Source: Saturnia japonica
Lineage: Eukaryota > Arthropoda > Insecta > Lepidoptera > Saturniidae
NCBI GenBank assembly: GCA_033032175.1
Contig: CM065304.1
Coordinates: 10,292,001 to 10,356,000 of the forward strand
Length of the DNA: 64,000 nt
Direction: 5' to 3'
The notes under the pieces were generated by a model. That model was not told the origin of the DNA, did no database searches, and saw nothing but the letters and a program-made list of their open reading frames with translations. The translations under genes were made by a program, and so were the position numbers. Numbering within the stretch: position 1 is the first letter of the stretch; the number at the start of each line of letters is the position of its first letter. Positions 12,001 through 22,387 of this stretch are shown here, in pieces.

Positions 12001-13467
12001 GAATTCTCTATCTCTATACTTTCTATATCTATACTTTTACTCCATAAAATGTAAGAAGTTCGTTCGTTTTATTCAATGTCTGCGTTAATTGTTTCCTAAT
12101 CGATAGGATAATCATATTGTTCTAACCCCAGGTTCTAACCTCTAACATAAATATTAAGCAGGTTTTAATAGTTTAAATGTGAGGTCTCAGTATAATAATG
12201 AACGTGTGATTTTTCACACACACATACTTACTTATTTATAAGTACTCGTTAACTCGTGCGTTTCAGGGTTGTCGAAACTAACAACAAAGGTTGATGGCAA
12301 TTAAATATAATTAATACGGTGATTGTTGATGAGTTATGATGTACAGATATATATATATATTGTTGAACAATAACATTTATTTGTGTTGTTTACAACTGAA
12401 CAAACCAAATATCTCCTTTACCACCATAAATAAAATCACATTATATGTTCTGTAGTAAAGTATAATATAAATTATAATAGGTGAATTAAGTACTATGATT
12501 GTTTATCATTATTTTTGTTATAGTTATGTTATGTTTACGTTCTTGTTAGAAGCATAGTACAATATGGTCCCAAATGAGCTCGTCTGATGGAATGACTTTA
12601 AGCTTGTTATCTGTATTGAACGGATCATTCAGCGCCTAATGCACTGAAATAAAATTTCATTTAAACATTTATTAGTGCCGGAAACTTCTGTCTTCAGAGT
12701 AAATATTTTCGACAACAGGATATGTGTTCTGATCTAATATGTTCTATTCAGTAGAATGACGATTTAATTTAATAATAGAAATAAAGCAGTTCAATGAAGT
12801 AGTTCACTTCAATTGTAAAACTTGGTTAAAACATTTAGCTTTATAAATTAGGGATAATTAAAACTGAAAAAAACTTTTAAAAAACCCTTTTATTTTCGAA
12901 ACTTAATAAAAACCGGTTCTAATAATTGTAATCGGTTCACTTCTTTAGCTTCTAACATTGTTTAGAATTTAGAATCCGAAATGTAGGTAGAACTCTATAT
13001 AACGTAGTTTCCAGAAAGTTGTTTTGTTTTGCGCGGAACAACACTATACACTAGGTAAAGCGTATCTTTATGAGTAGGTAATATAACTTATGTTATCATC
13101 CTACTATTGTTGAATTATGATGGCTTCTTACACCGGGCTGATTCGACTTTGTGACCAAACTTGTAACACAGCGCTTTTTTATATCATAAATAAAGTGTTG
13201 GCTTTTTAGAAGTGTCTACAATTTATTTTAGTTTTTATGTTAACCTAGTAATTCAAGGCCAAACATTGTTATATCAATAAGCTTTCATCAGATAATACAA
13301 GACAGCCCTAACTTGTGTGATTATTACGTGTTATGCTGGTATTTAATTTACTTTTGTTTGACGATATTTTTTAGTTGTCATTAATTGATTAAATATTTGC
13401 GATACTGGCACGTTATCATAATCAACCTACTTAGTAGGTAGGTATGGTTCGTCTGATGACTATCGAT
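12000..13467. other. Non-coding stretch
   Basis: No gene was found. A short (AT)n run lies at 12349-12360. Confidence 0.35.
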
Positions 13468-13469
13468 TA

Positions 13470-14244
13470 GGGGAGACTGGGTACACAAGCAAAACTTTGT
13501 ATTTTTACTTTGATTTCTGGCTATCAATCACATTTTCGATAAAATGGATATGGCCTTATAAAACTTTCGTTTATACTCTACAAATGTACGTTATAATTTT
13601 ATTTAATAAATTTTGGTTTCTAACAATTACAAAGCTGTAAAAGAAAAGTTTAATATTAGGTACTTTCGTATTCAGGGTCAGGACGAAATAACACGGCAAC
13701 AACGGGTCGAAAGTAACACCGTTATGGTCTTACGTAATCAAATCAAATTTTTTATTAGATAAAAAGAAAGAATGTAATCTGTATGTAATAATTTCTATAT
13801 AATATTAATATTTTACTTTTGTACCCAACCTTGTTTTTGTTGTTGCACACGTCTGTACTCTAAAATTGAATGTCTTGCACAAAAATCATTATTTATAACA
13901 TACTATGGAAAATCAAATTACAAATTACTAAACATACTCACATTGATATCATCATCTTAACACTATGTAAATACTAAATGAATAAACACCAAAAAACTTA
14001 CTTTTGGTGAGTAAAATCAAATAACGTCCTCTAACGCAATATTTAAAGACGTGTTGCGGTTGCAGCGACTGATACAAGCGCGGAAACCTAGCCGTCGCGT
14101 CGCGTCGTCGACGTCGCGTCACTTGGAGTCGTCGCGCGTCGCGAATTGACATTCATAGATCGCGAACATCGTTTCGGCTTTATTGGACAATTCTACAAAG
14201 CATTTATTACTTTCGACCGTGTTACTTTTGTACCCGGTTTCCCC
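13470..14244. mobile_element. TA-flanked MITE with inverted ends
   Basis: Left end 'ggggagactgggtacacaag' and reverse complement of the right end 'ggggaaaccgggtacaaaag' match at 16 of 20 bases. Both are bordered by TA (13468-13469 and 14245-14246), the usual duplication of Tc1/mariner-type elements. The 775-bp interior has no transposase; it carries a CGTCG-rich block at 14090-14145 that differs strongly in base composition from the rest. Confidence 0.65.
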
Positions 14245-15469
14245 TACTAAAAATAGAACTTTTTGTTTTCTTTGAAGGAATTAATATCTTTCTATATACT
14301 TAGTAGGTAGGAACCATCGTGATTCAGATTTATTTATCATATTTTATATAAAGAGAAAGTAGGACGAAACATACATTGCCGACTTCAGTTATCTCAGCGG
14401 CCAGGGCATAAGCGTTTTATTGGTTTATTGCACTACGGTTATTAGTTTATTATTTTTCAGTTTTCATAGATCGGGCTTAGAAGTGGACTGAACTAGCGTG
14501 ACGCCTCTATCAATAGGTACTCAGTTAACACGTGACCTTAGTTTGAGCAGATGCGAGCAAATACAAAGATAACAATAAAGAAAAAAGGTCGCCGTTTGTG
14601 TTATCTCTATACTAACATTATCCCAGTGAACATAATATTATAACCTAGCAGCTATATTTGACATCACCTACACATCAAATGTGTAAAATTGATGTATGAC
14701 ACGTGTGATCTCAGTGTGATGTAAAACTAAGGTGTTTAGGTATTTACTCATATTATAAATAGTACCTATTAATACAGGCACCGTGCTTGTTCAATCAGCT
14801 TTTATATAACAGGCTGATAGGCAGCGCACAGTGGACGAAAATCGGAGTCTCCTTTTCATAGGATTTTAGAAAAATCTAATCTGTTTTGATAGTTTTAAAT
14901 ATAGAGTTTTGTCAAAACGGTCATATCATTGAATTATTGGACAATATCAAGCTTTATTTTCATCTTAGGGATGCGAATTAAAAAAAAAAGATAAATAATC
15001 CAATTAATTTGGTAAATTATATAGTCAATTAAAAAATAATCAATTTTTTTCTTAATAATCGATACTTTTTTCATATTATTTTACGATCTTTTGTCCTCGG
15101 AATTTGGTTTTCTAAGTAGGAATATTCTTTAAGCTTTTATCTATAATATATACTTTAAATAATATGTATATACTAAATATTAGTATATAACAGAGCGGAA
15201 GAGTTTTATTTTATTTTGTTTGTTTAAACACGCTAATCTCTGGTACTACCCGTCGGATTTCAAAAATTCTTTTGTATACGATAGCTTGATTCAAGAGGAA
15301 TAGTACAGGGTATCTAGCTTCAAGATGCACATCACAGCTAGCCTTTAATATTGATTTTTGTTAAGTAATTCGGAACACGAAGCTTTTATATATAAGCTAC
15401 AAAAAGCTATTTTATGATAGACAATAATTAAAAATGAAAAAAAAAATTATATTCATTATTTTAGACATG

Positions 15470-15690
15470 GCATATAAAGACAATTCTATGAAGTAAATTG
15501 TTTCTCTATAAAGCATGTTATTTGGACACATAATTTAGGGGATAATGAAAAATTAAAATAATTTGTACTGTGGGAAATACAATAATTATTATAGGGAACA
15601 CGGGTGCGTTGGCGTTGTGATGTTTGTCGTATAAAATTAACACGGGCAAACCGTGGAGCACAGCTAGAAATTATTATACAATGCGTAAAT
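15470..15690 (+). repeat. Interspersed repeat (family F), inside copy 1
   Basis: The order 'gacaattctatgaagtaaat', 'gcatgttatttggacaca', 'cacgggtgcgttggcg', 'accgtggagcacagcta' is repeated at 21150, 23085, 43455/44403 and, reversed, 42838. No open frame is conserved. Confidence 0.65.
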
Positions 15691-15796
15691 AAAAAACAAC
15701 ACTATTTTTTATAAATAACGATATTTATGGGTGATATTTAAGGGCGATTGAAGTTTTGGTGGGATCTTGAAGTGATATGTTGTGGTTTTTATTTTT

Positions 15797-16195
15797 ACCT
15801 AGCTGTGCCCGTGGCTTCGCTCACGTGGACTACAGAATGCCCGCACGAATTTTACTCCCCCGCTCCCGGCTATTTTAAAAACAAAATTGCTTATTGTGGG
15901 TGTTCCAAAGATATTACATCTTTCACATTCTCTGATATCTCTGACATTTATATAGGCCTTTTTAATGTCTACAATTGTGTAGTACATTAATTTGCTATAT
16001 CTCTTATGGTTTACTCAGCGTAAGCCATTTAAGCGCCTGAATTGATTCACCATGACCAGTTTTTTTATATGTGCGGAACCCTAATTCTTTTTCTAAAATA
16101 AAAGTAGCCTAAGTTATTGTTAAGAGATGGCGCTGTCACGATTTTGTACTGGGTATCGTTAGCTTTTTTACATTGTGTGTTAGGGGTTTATTTTT
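15797..16195 (+). repeat. Interspersed repeat (family I)
   Basis: Begins 'tagctgtgcccgtggcttcg' and continues with 'ccgctcccggctatttta' and 'atctcttatggtttactcag'. The whole block appears reversed at 45955-46372. The overlapping short frames at 15748-15990 are an accident of this repeat. Confidence 0.7.
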
Positions 16196-16204
16196 ATAAA
16201 CGAA

Positions 16205-16275
16205 TTGTCAAGTCCGGTGAAGCTGTAAAAGCCGCAGCCTCCTAAGGCTAACAGTGTAGTTAGATCAAAAAAATA
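16205..16275 (+). repeat. Poly(A)-tailed retroposon, 3' end (family E)
   Basis: 'aagtccggtgaagctgtaaa' then 'ggctaacagtgtagtt' and a short A-rich tail: the 3' end of family E, plus orientation. Confidence 0.6.
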
Positions 16276-17070
16276 AACGAATTGTAGTTTAATTTATTTT
16301 TATAGACTAGCTGACCCGCACAACTTCGTCTGCGTCACAATTCCGTCACACATGGTTGTTGCGTAACTTTGACAATTTACGCTGCGCATGCAATCGAAGC
16401 TCTCGAAAGCAATAAATTTTCCCCGTTTTTGCAACAATTTTCATTGATGCTCCGCTCTTATTGGTCGTAGTGTGATGTTATATAGCCTTCTTCGATCAAT
16501 GAGATATACAACAAAAAAAATTTTTCTATTCGAACTAGTAGTTCCAGAGATTAGCGCGTTCAACCAAACAAACAGACAAAGAAACTCTTCATCTTTATAA
16601 TAATATAATAAACAAATAAATAATCAAATCAATTATTTAACTATATTGTTTATACACAAAATATACGAACATAAATATTATACAATTTCATTAACTCGTT
16701 ATTATTCACCAACATTCTTCATTAAGTTAGGTTTTAGACCCTATATTATGTAATACTGATAGCGTTTTGTGTGATATAGCTTGGTTAGTGTGCTTGTGTG
16801 AAGTGGATTATAAATATAAACTGGAAGCATACATTTTGATGTGCCACAAAAACTACCTAGAAAATTCTAACAAGGGAGCCACCATCTTGTTGGGATACTG
16901 AATTCGTTCTAAGATAGGACACTATATTCATTTGATAATGGCAGTAATGGTTTTAATAAACAGGACTAAGTTGGCAAGTTAGTAATAAGAAGAAGGGTGA
17001 TTGAATACCTACTGTCACAAAAAAATATTGAGAGATTATTAATCGATTTTTTCACATCCCTATTTTATCT

Positions 17071-18139
17071 TACACCCGTTAAGGACTTGTAAATTACAAA
17101 TGTATGAAAATGGACATTCTTTTCTTCATAACTTTTTTCTGTTTTAAGTTGTAAAGCTGAAATTTATACGTACAATTACCGGAGTGGTAACAAAGCCTTA
17201 GGAACTTTGACCGTGACCCCGGGCGTCCCTGTTCAAAAGATATGATTAGGTATTAATGGGTTACGATTCGCAGTATTAATTAATTTAATTTAATATATTA
17301 GTAACAGATATTAGTTATAAATAAATTTTAGCTTTCTGCATTCTTTCTCCATATAAACTTTATCCATGCTTAATCTCAGTCTTCCATGCACGCGATATGC
17401 TTAAAAAAGGGGTACAAAGTTTTTTCTTCACGTATTAATATAATGATGATTATGACAATATATTAAAGCGGAAAAGTTTTTTAATTTGTTTAAACACGCT
17501 AACCTCTTAACTACGCTGGTGCTGGCGTAATGGTTAGTGATACGCGAATAGAATGTTCTACATACAACAATATTGGCCATTATTATATCGAAAAGAAAGT
17601 CGATATCATATATGTATCTCTTTTATATAAGCAGTGCCGGATAAAGCAAGCGCGGGGCCGGTAGAAAATTCTTTCAAAGAGCCTTTGATCTACTATGGAT
17701 TCTTAAGTATATAGTGGTAAAAAAACAATTCAATACTCAATACGTTTATTTGCTTTAAATAGGTTACAATTTTGTGGGTAATTAATAGTGTAGTAAATTA
17801 TTATAAGATTAAAAAAAATTTAATTATTATCTTTAGTTTCAATCTGTGTAGAAGTGACATAACATTATGAATTTTATAATATTATAATTGAAATAAATTA
17901 TTATTATTATTATTACTATAGGCGCTGTTAGGCTCTTCTAACAAGTACAAAAAGCCAATGATGAGATTTCCTGGCAATTTAGAATAATTTTGATATGAAA
18001 CTAGCAATTAAAAACTGATGATACTATACAAATAATTTTTTTTCAATACATATTTCAAAGTTTATATTTAGTACAAAGTATATTATATTTTTAGGAATAC
18101 ATAGCTAATGTTGTACTTTACTTTAAATAATGTTTATCC
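17071..18139. other. Non-coding stretch
   Basis: No gene is recognised. A short ATT microsatellite lies near 17897-17915. Confidence 0.35.
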
Positions 18140-18380
18140 ATACTAATATTATAAATGCGAAAGTAACTCTGTCTGTCTGTCTGTCTGTTACGTTTTCACG
18201 CCTAGACCGCTGAACAAATTTTGATGAATTTTGGTATAGAGATAAATTGGACCTTGGGAAAGGACATAGGCTACTTTTTGTAGCAAAAATAAAGCTTTAA
18301 GGATAAAAAAAAGGGATGAAAGTTTCTACGAACAAAATATAGGAACACCAAATGCGCATGCACGATAATGGTGGAAAGAC
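18140..18380 (+). repeat. CTGT-bearing interspersed repeat (family J)
   Basis: The best copy in the window: 'actaatattataaatgcgaa', four CTGT units, 'tgttacgttttcacgcc', then 'ttttgatgaattttggtat'. Confidence 0.7.
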
Positions 18381-18780
18381 ATAGGTTGCCATACCAACCA
18401 GTTTGTTGATTATCAATCTGGTTTGTTGATTAATTGATAGTGTTATACTTAATAAGAAATGTATTGTATTTCTAATAATAATCTATTAAATGATAGTCCA
18501 GTATTATTTTTAATATTGGGTGAAGTGTATGTAAATTGTTTAATTACGCAGTACGGCGCAATTACTTTTTTTTTTATGATAGGAATATGACGTGCATTAT
18601 CAATCGCGGTTCGCGGGAGTTTATATATTCTAAGCGATATACCTATTGTAAATTAACTGGATTATACAGTTTTGCTACAAGTGAATAATTTAATTGTGTT
18701 ATTCCACATGTGGTGAAAATAATACTTGGGTGAAAATTTGTATGAAGAACCCATTCATATTTATGATTTTGTTAAGAAAG

Positions 18781-19035
18781 TTTAGCGGAGGTGAGGAACA
18801 GAGAGTAAAGTTCCTCATCCACCATAGAAAAGGGAGGATCCTCCGGCCAGACGGGTGCTATGTCTGGCGGGCAGCTGCCCCGACGGTTGTAGTCGGGTTC
18901 TTGTATATATACTCAATTGTAGAGTTAATTTCTATAGCGCGATGTAGGATGCGTCGTATGTGGCTAGATAGATGTCGCTATGTGTCGCTACGTGGATGTG
19001 TCAATGCGTCAGTTGTGGCGAGAGATGTTGCTACA
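18781..19035 (+). repeat. TRIM 5' LTR
   Basis: Contains a strong local inverted repeat (AGGAACAG...GTTCCT), a TATA-like motif near 18900 and repeated 'atgtcgcta' units near the 3' end. It is GC-richer than its surroundings. Confidence 0.85.
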
Positions 19036-19104
19036 ACTCTTCCCTCCGAGACCGGAGGTCGATAGCAGGTTGAGACGTCCATATATCTTGTGATGCTTGC
19101 CGGG

Positions 19105-19300
19105 CGAGTGGAATGTTCCAGTGAGTCGGAACTAGATGCCGCATAGTTCACGGTGAGTCGAAACTGTCTACGGTGATTGCCCAGTGAGTCGGGGTGATGC
19201 CGTTTAGTTCACGGAGAGTCAGAACTGTCTGCGGTGATTGCCCCAGTGAGTCGGCGAGATGCTGCAACAATGCTCCAGTGTGTCGGAGTGTTGCAGTGCT
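19105..19300 (+). repeat. Imperfect tandem repeats inside the TRIM
   Basis: Units of about 70 bp recur with core 'agtgagtcgg' and 'ctgtctgcggtgattgcc'; the phrase 'cagtgagtcg' appears at least four times. The overlapping open frames on both strands here follow from the repeat and are not treated as genes. Confidence 0.6.
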
Positions 19301-19579
19301 GCGTAGTGAATGGCTGCTGTGTCGACCAGGAGAGAAGTGCGTCTTCTGCTGCTTGCTGACCGGCCGAAGTGCAGTGTGCTGTGCCAAGGTCGCTGAGAAG
19401 GCTGTAGGTGATGACCAGGAATGCGCGTCCGCTGCATACTTATGGTCAGGATACCCGTAGTAGCCGTGGATGCTGGCTGGCTGATAACTCGCTGCTCGAA
19501 AGCTTGAGGAAGTGATGATGACGTCAGGATGTAGCTGTGCGAAGAAGGTTGTGCTGACGTATCACGTCAGGGTCACCAC

Positions 19580-19834
19580 TTTAGCGGAGGTGAGGAACAG
19601 AGAGTAAAGTTCCTCATCCGCCATAGAAAAGGGAGGATCCTCCGGCCAGACGGGTGCTATGTCTGGCGGGCAGCTGCCCCGACGTTTGTAGTCGGGTTCT
19701 TGTATATATACTCAATTGTAGAGTTAATTTCTATAGCGCGATGTAGGATGCGTCGTATGTGGCTCGATAGATGTCGCTATGTGTCGCTACGTGGATGCGT
19801 CAATGCGTCAGTTGTGGCGAGAGATGTCGCTACA
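19580..19834 (+). repeat. TRIM 3' LTR
   Basis: Same length as the 5' copy and differing by about five substitutions, for example A/G at the 'ccaccatag' site and T/C in 'gagatgtcgctaca'. The near identity suggests a recent insertion. Confidence 0.85.
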
Positions 19835-19934
19835 AAAGTAATAAAAGGGTTTCACGTTTTTCAAAAAAGTTTTATTGGGATGGTTAATGTGTTGGATTCA
19901 TTTTGGCATATAATGTCAATACCATACAAACTGT

Positions 19935-20065
19935 AATAATCCCATGTATGATTTTCTTTTGGTTTGTCGCATTCCGAAATCAGCCGGTGCATATGCAGTA
20001 ATATAGCGGGGTGATAGGGATTGCGACCACAATATACATAGTGATAAATCTATATATGATTTTCC
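19935..20065 (-). repeat. Interspersed repeat (family H)
   Basis: Reverse complement of the core at 10490-10648: 'cagtaatatagcggggtgat' and 'gcgaccacaatatacat'. It has no coding content. Confidence 0.55.
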
Positions 20066-20189
20066 CCTTTTTTGGTATTATATAAATATAGCCAGCTATA
20101 TCCAAAAATCTGTAGTCCTGTCTGTACTTTTAATATTTTTCCAAAATTTTCCGATACGCATATTATATGAATGACACATGACGCATATG

Positions 20190-21035
20190 ATATGAAAACC
20201 GGACTAAACATAAATGGAGAATACATGAGCCATCCACGTTTTGCTGACGATATTGCTTTATTTTCAGAAAATGCTACAGAGGCCGAATCAATGATTTCTT
20301 CATAACAAATGCAAAGTAGAAATGTGGGCTTAGAAATTAATTTAAGAAAAACTAAAATTATGACAAATTCCGAAAGATATCCCATTACTCTTGGCACCAT
20401 ACCATTAGAATATGTTAGTACTTATATTTATCTGGGAAACAGGTTCCTTTCACTAATCAAAATAATGATTTAGAAGTAGAGCGAAGAATTACAGGCGCAT
20501 GGAGAAAACTTTGGAATTTAAAAGAAATATTTAAAAGTTCCATGCCTATGAAAATTAAGAAAAAGGTAATGGATTCTTGCTTGCTCCCATCTCTTACTTA
20601 CGCATGTCAGACGTGGAAATATACACATCTCGTGAAAAGTAAAATAAGATCCTGCCAGCGGAGTATGGGGAGAAGTATTATTAATGTCAGGAAGATTCAT
20701 AAAATACCCCATACCGTTATTAGAAACCAAATTAACGTAACTATTTCATTAGCTATTCATTAAAACTAAAGTGGCAGTGGGCAGGACATGTTGCCAGAAT
20801 GACTGATGATCGATGGTCAAGCCTACTAACAACCTGGTCTGGTCCAATAGTTACTAGAAAGAGAGGGAGACATAAATCGCGATGGGAAGACGACATTAAA
20901 AAACTAGTAGGGATTAAATGGTTGCTAGAATCTAAAGATAGAGACCGCTGGAACAGTCTGGAGGAGGCCTTTACCCTCACGTGAGGGGTTCTTGTTCTTT
21001 TAAATTTTAGGCAGAGATGAGTGGGTTTCAATATA
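20190..21035 (+). pseudogene. RTE-type LINE, degenerate C-terminal half
   Basis: Frames in succession read GEYMSHPRFADDIALFSE (the FADD catalytic box), GLEINLRKTKIM, YVSTYIYLGN, KKVMDSCLLPSLTYACQTW, then the terminal GRHKSRWEDDIKKLVGIKW and DRDRWNSLEEAFT. This order is that of RTE-like non-LTR retrotransposons, whose proteins end in a GR..TRW.DDI...W...A.dR..W..l.EA block. Frameshifts and stops occur about every 100-250 bases, and the N-terminal half and endonuclease are absent. It differs clearly from the RTE fragment at 61340, so the two are separate families. Confidence 0.75.
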
Positions 21036-21149
21036 CAGGGCCCCCTTTCGCACGGGGCCCGTAGTCAATTGCTACTCTTGCTACGAGATTAATCCAGCGC
21101 TGTATTTAAGTCACAACAACGTATTTTGAAAAAAAATTTTTGTCGAAGA

Positions 21150-21310
21150 TCAAAAATTTATTTATGAGAATTATTTTGAAGCATGGTATATTAATTCTTA
21201 CTAACAAAAGTTACTTCATCATATAGACAATTTAATGAAGATAAACTTTGTCTTTTACAGCATGTTATTTGGACGCATAGTTTATGAGATAGTACAAAAT
21301 TAAAATAATT
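21150..21310 (+). repeat. Interspersed repeat (family F), partial
   Basis: 'gcatggtatattaattctta', 'acaatttaatgaagat' and 'gcatgttatttggacgcat' match the other family F copies; the 'accgtggagcacagc' end is missing. Confidence 0.55.
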
Positions 21311-21499
21311 CAACACTCGACTCGGGTCTGTGTCTACAGTAGTAGTGGCGCGAACGCGCCATGTGATACCGCGATTTGACCATCGGGCCGCCCGATAAAA
21401 AATAGTGATTTCTTCTAAATTATATTTAGATTTTAATCAATTAATCCTATATGAAAATGGATAAGTGGCTCAAAGAACGTGAATATAAAAAACATTGTA

Positions 21500-21645
21500 A
21501 ATCGGTCGCCAAACACCTTTACGTGTGTTTCGCCAGCTGCACTTGAGAGCCAGTCTTCCACTAGGCTTAGATGGTAGCAACCATCTTGGGCCATATCGTC
21601 ATCTAAGAACACGTGACATTGTGACCACAACGCTAAAAATTATAA
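21500..21645 (+). repeat. SINE 3' fragment (family D)
   Basis: 'ccagctgcacttgagagcca' then 'gtcttccactaggctta' and 'ccatcttgggccatat' match the 3' half of the SINE at 57641. The tRNA-like head is missing. The minus-strand frame at 21433-21630 is a shadow of it. Confidence 0.65.
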
Positions 21646-22387
21646 CGATAGAAAAATATTAAAACAGGTAATAGAAACCTATTGAATACAGACACAATTG
21701 TTGCGTTATTAGCCGCCTGAGATGAAAAGGCATCTCTAAAGCAGGAAATGTTGTAAAATTTCAGCCAAATATTGTAAGTTTAATGTTGCGAACGAAATTG
21801 TGGGCTTCTCATTCTTCTTTGTTTGATTTTTTAAATGTATAATGCCAATAGTTTTAAGATATCTAAATAAAAATTGATCAATATGTTTTTATATACTACA
21901 TTGCTTTATTTCATCAATTTTATTTAACCCCATTGATGTACCTACCTATAAGAATACCCGATTTTCGTATAATCTGATGAATGACAAAATAGCGGGTATT
22001 TTAAAATGATTGGTCGGGTAAAACAACAACCTTAATCTGGCAGCCTTGCATAATTTTCTCTGTAGGTACAATTGTTATTTATCTCTGGTAGGTACCCTTT
22101 GGTTATTTTATTTGTCTATGTTCTGTATCCGTTGGGTTTTTAATAGGTTCTGTGGTTCAGTACCTAGGTTCACAACCATACGATAATTATCATACATCTA
22201 TCATACATTGTATGTACATCGTTGTGGTTTTTATTTTTAATTCGTAGGTTTTCTAATATACTACGAAAGCTACGAAAGGCTTGAAAATATTGACGCTGGC
22301 AAGAGCTTTTCGCGGTGCCAAAATAAAAGAAGAAGAAAAAAAGTACTCTGTGGTCAACTACTGACAACCAAAGTGAAGAGTAAAGTG

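Larger units (their letters stand above)
14966..17062. mobile_element. hAT-like 2.1-kb non-autonomous element, copy 1
   Basis: The ends are TAGGGATGCGAATT on the left and TTCACATCCCTA on the right. The flanks TTTCATCT (14958-14965) and TTTTATCT (17063-17070) form an 8-bp duplication with one mismatch, as hAT transposons make. The interior matches 22388-24657 in order: 'cggaatttggtttt', 'gtatacgatagcttgattc', 'tttaatattgatttttgt', then 'gaccctatattat' and 'ctggaagcatacattttgat'. It also holds a family F block (15470-15690), a family I insertion (15797-16195) and a family E fragment (16205-16275). No transposase was found. Confidence 0.75.
18781..19834 (+). mobile_element. TRIM-like LTR element, complete (1054 bp)
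   Basis: Two direct repeats of exactly 255 bp (18781-19035 and 19580-19834) differ at about five positions, so roughly 98% identical. They enclose 544 bp of non-coding DNA. The flanks carry AAAG at 18777-18780 and 19835-19838, a 4-bp target duplication. The related repeat at 28828-29228 shows the site without the element, which supports the boundaries. No gag or pol frame is present, so it would depend on another element for proteins. Orientation follows the TATA-like 'ttgtatatatactc' in each LTR. Unlike most LTRs, the repeats begin TTTAGCGG instead of TG, though they end in CA. I did not recognise a primer-binding site. Confidence 0.85.
18440..19930 (+). repeat. Older repeat with FLYWCH-like reading (family M), split by a TRIM
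   Basis: The parts 18440-18780 and 19835-19930 flank the TRIM element. The first part aligns with 28828-29110: 'gatagtccagtatt', 'caatcgcggttcgcggg', 'tatattctaagcgatatacc', 'ttatacagttttgcta'. The frame reads NRGSREFIYSKRYTYCKL, similar to the start of the FLYWCH zinc finger common in insects, but the later Trp and Cys positions of that finger are not kept, so the assignment is weak. Stops interrupt this copy. Confidence 0.4.

Noticed and set aside
19148..19460. Overlapping long frames on both strands inside the TRIM
   Set aside because: They are caused by GC-rich tandem repeats; none has a domain and both strands are equally open.
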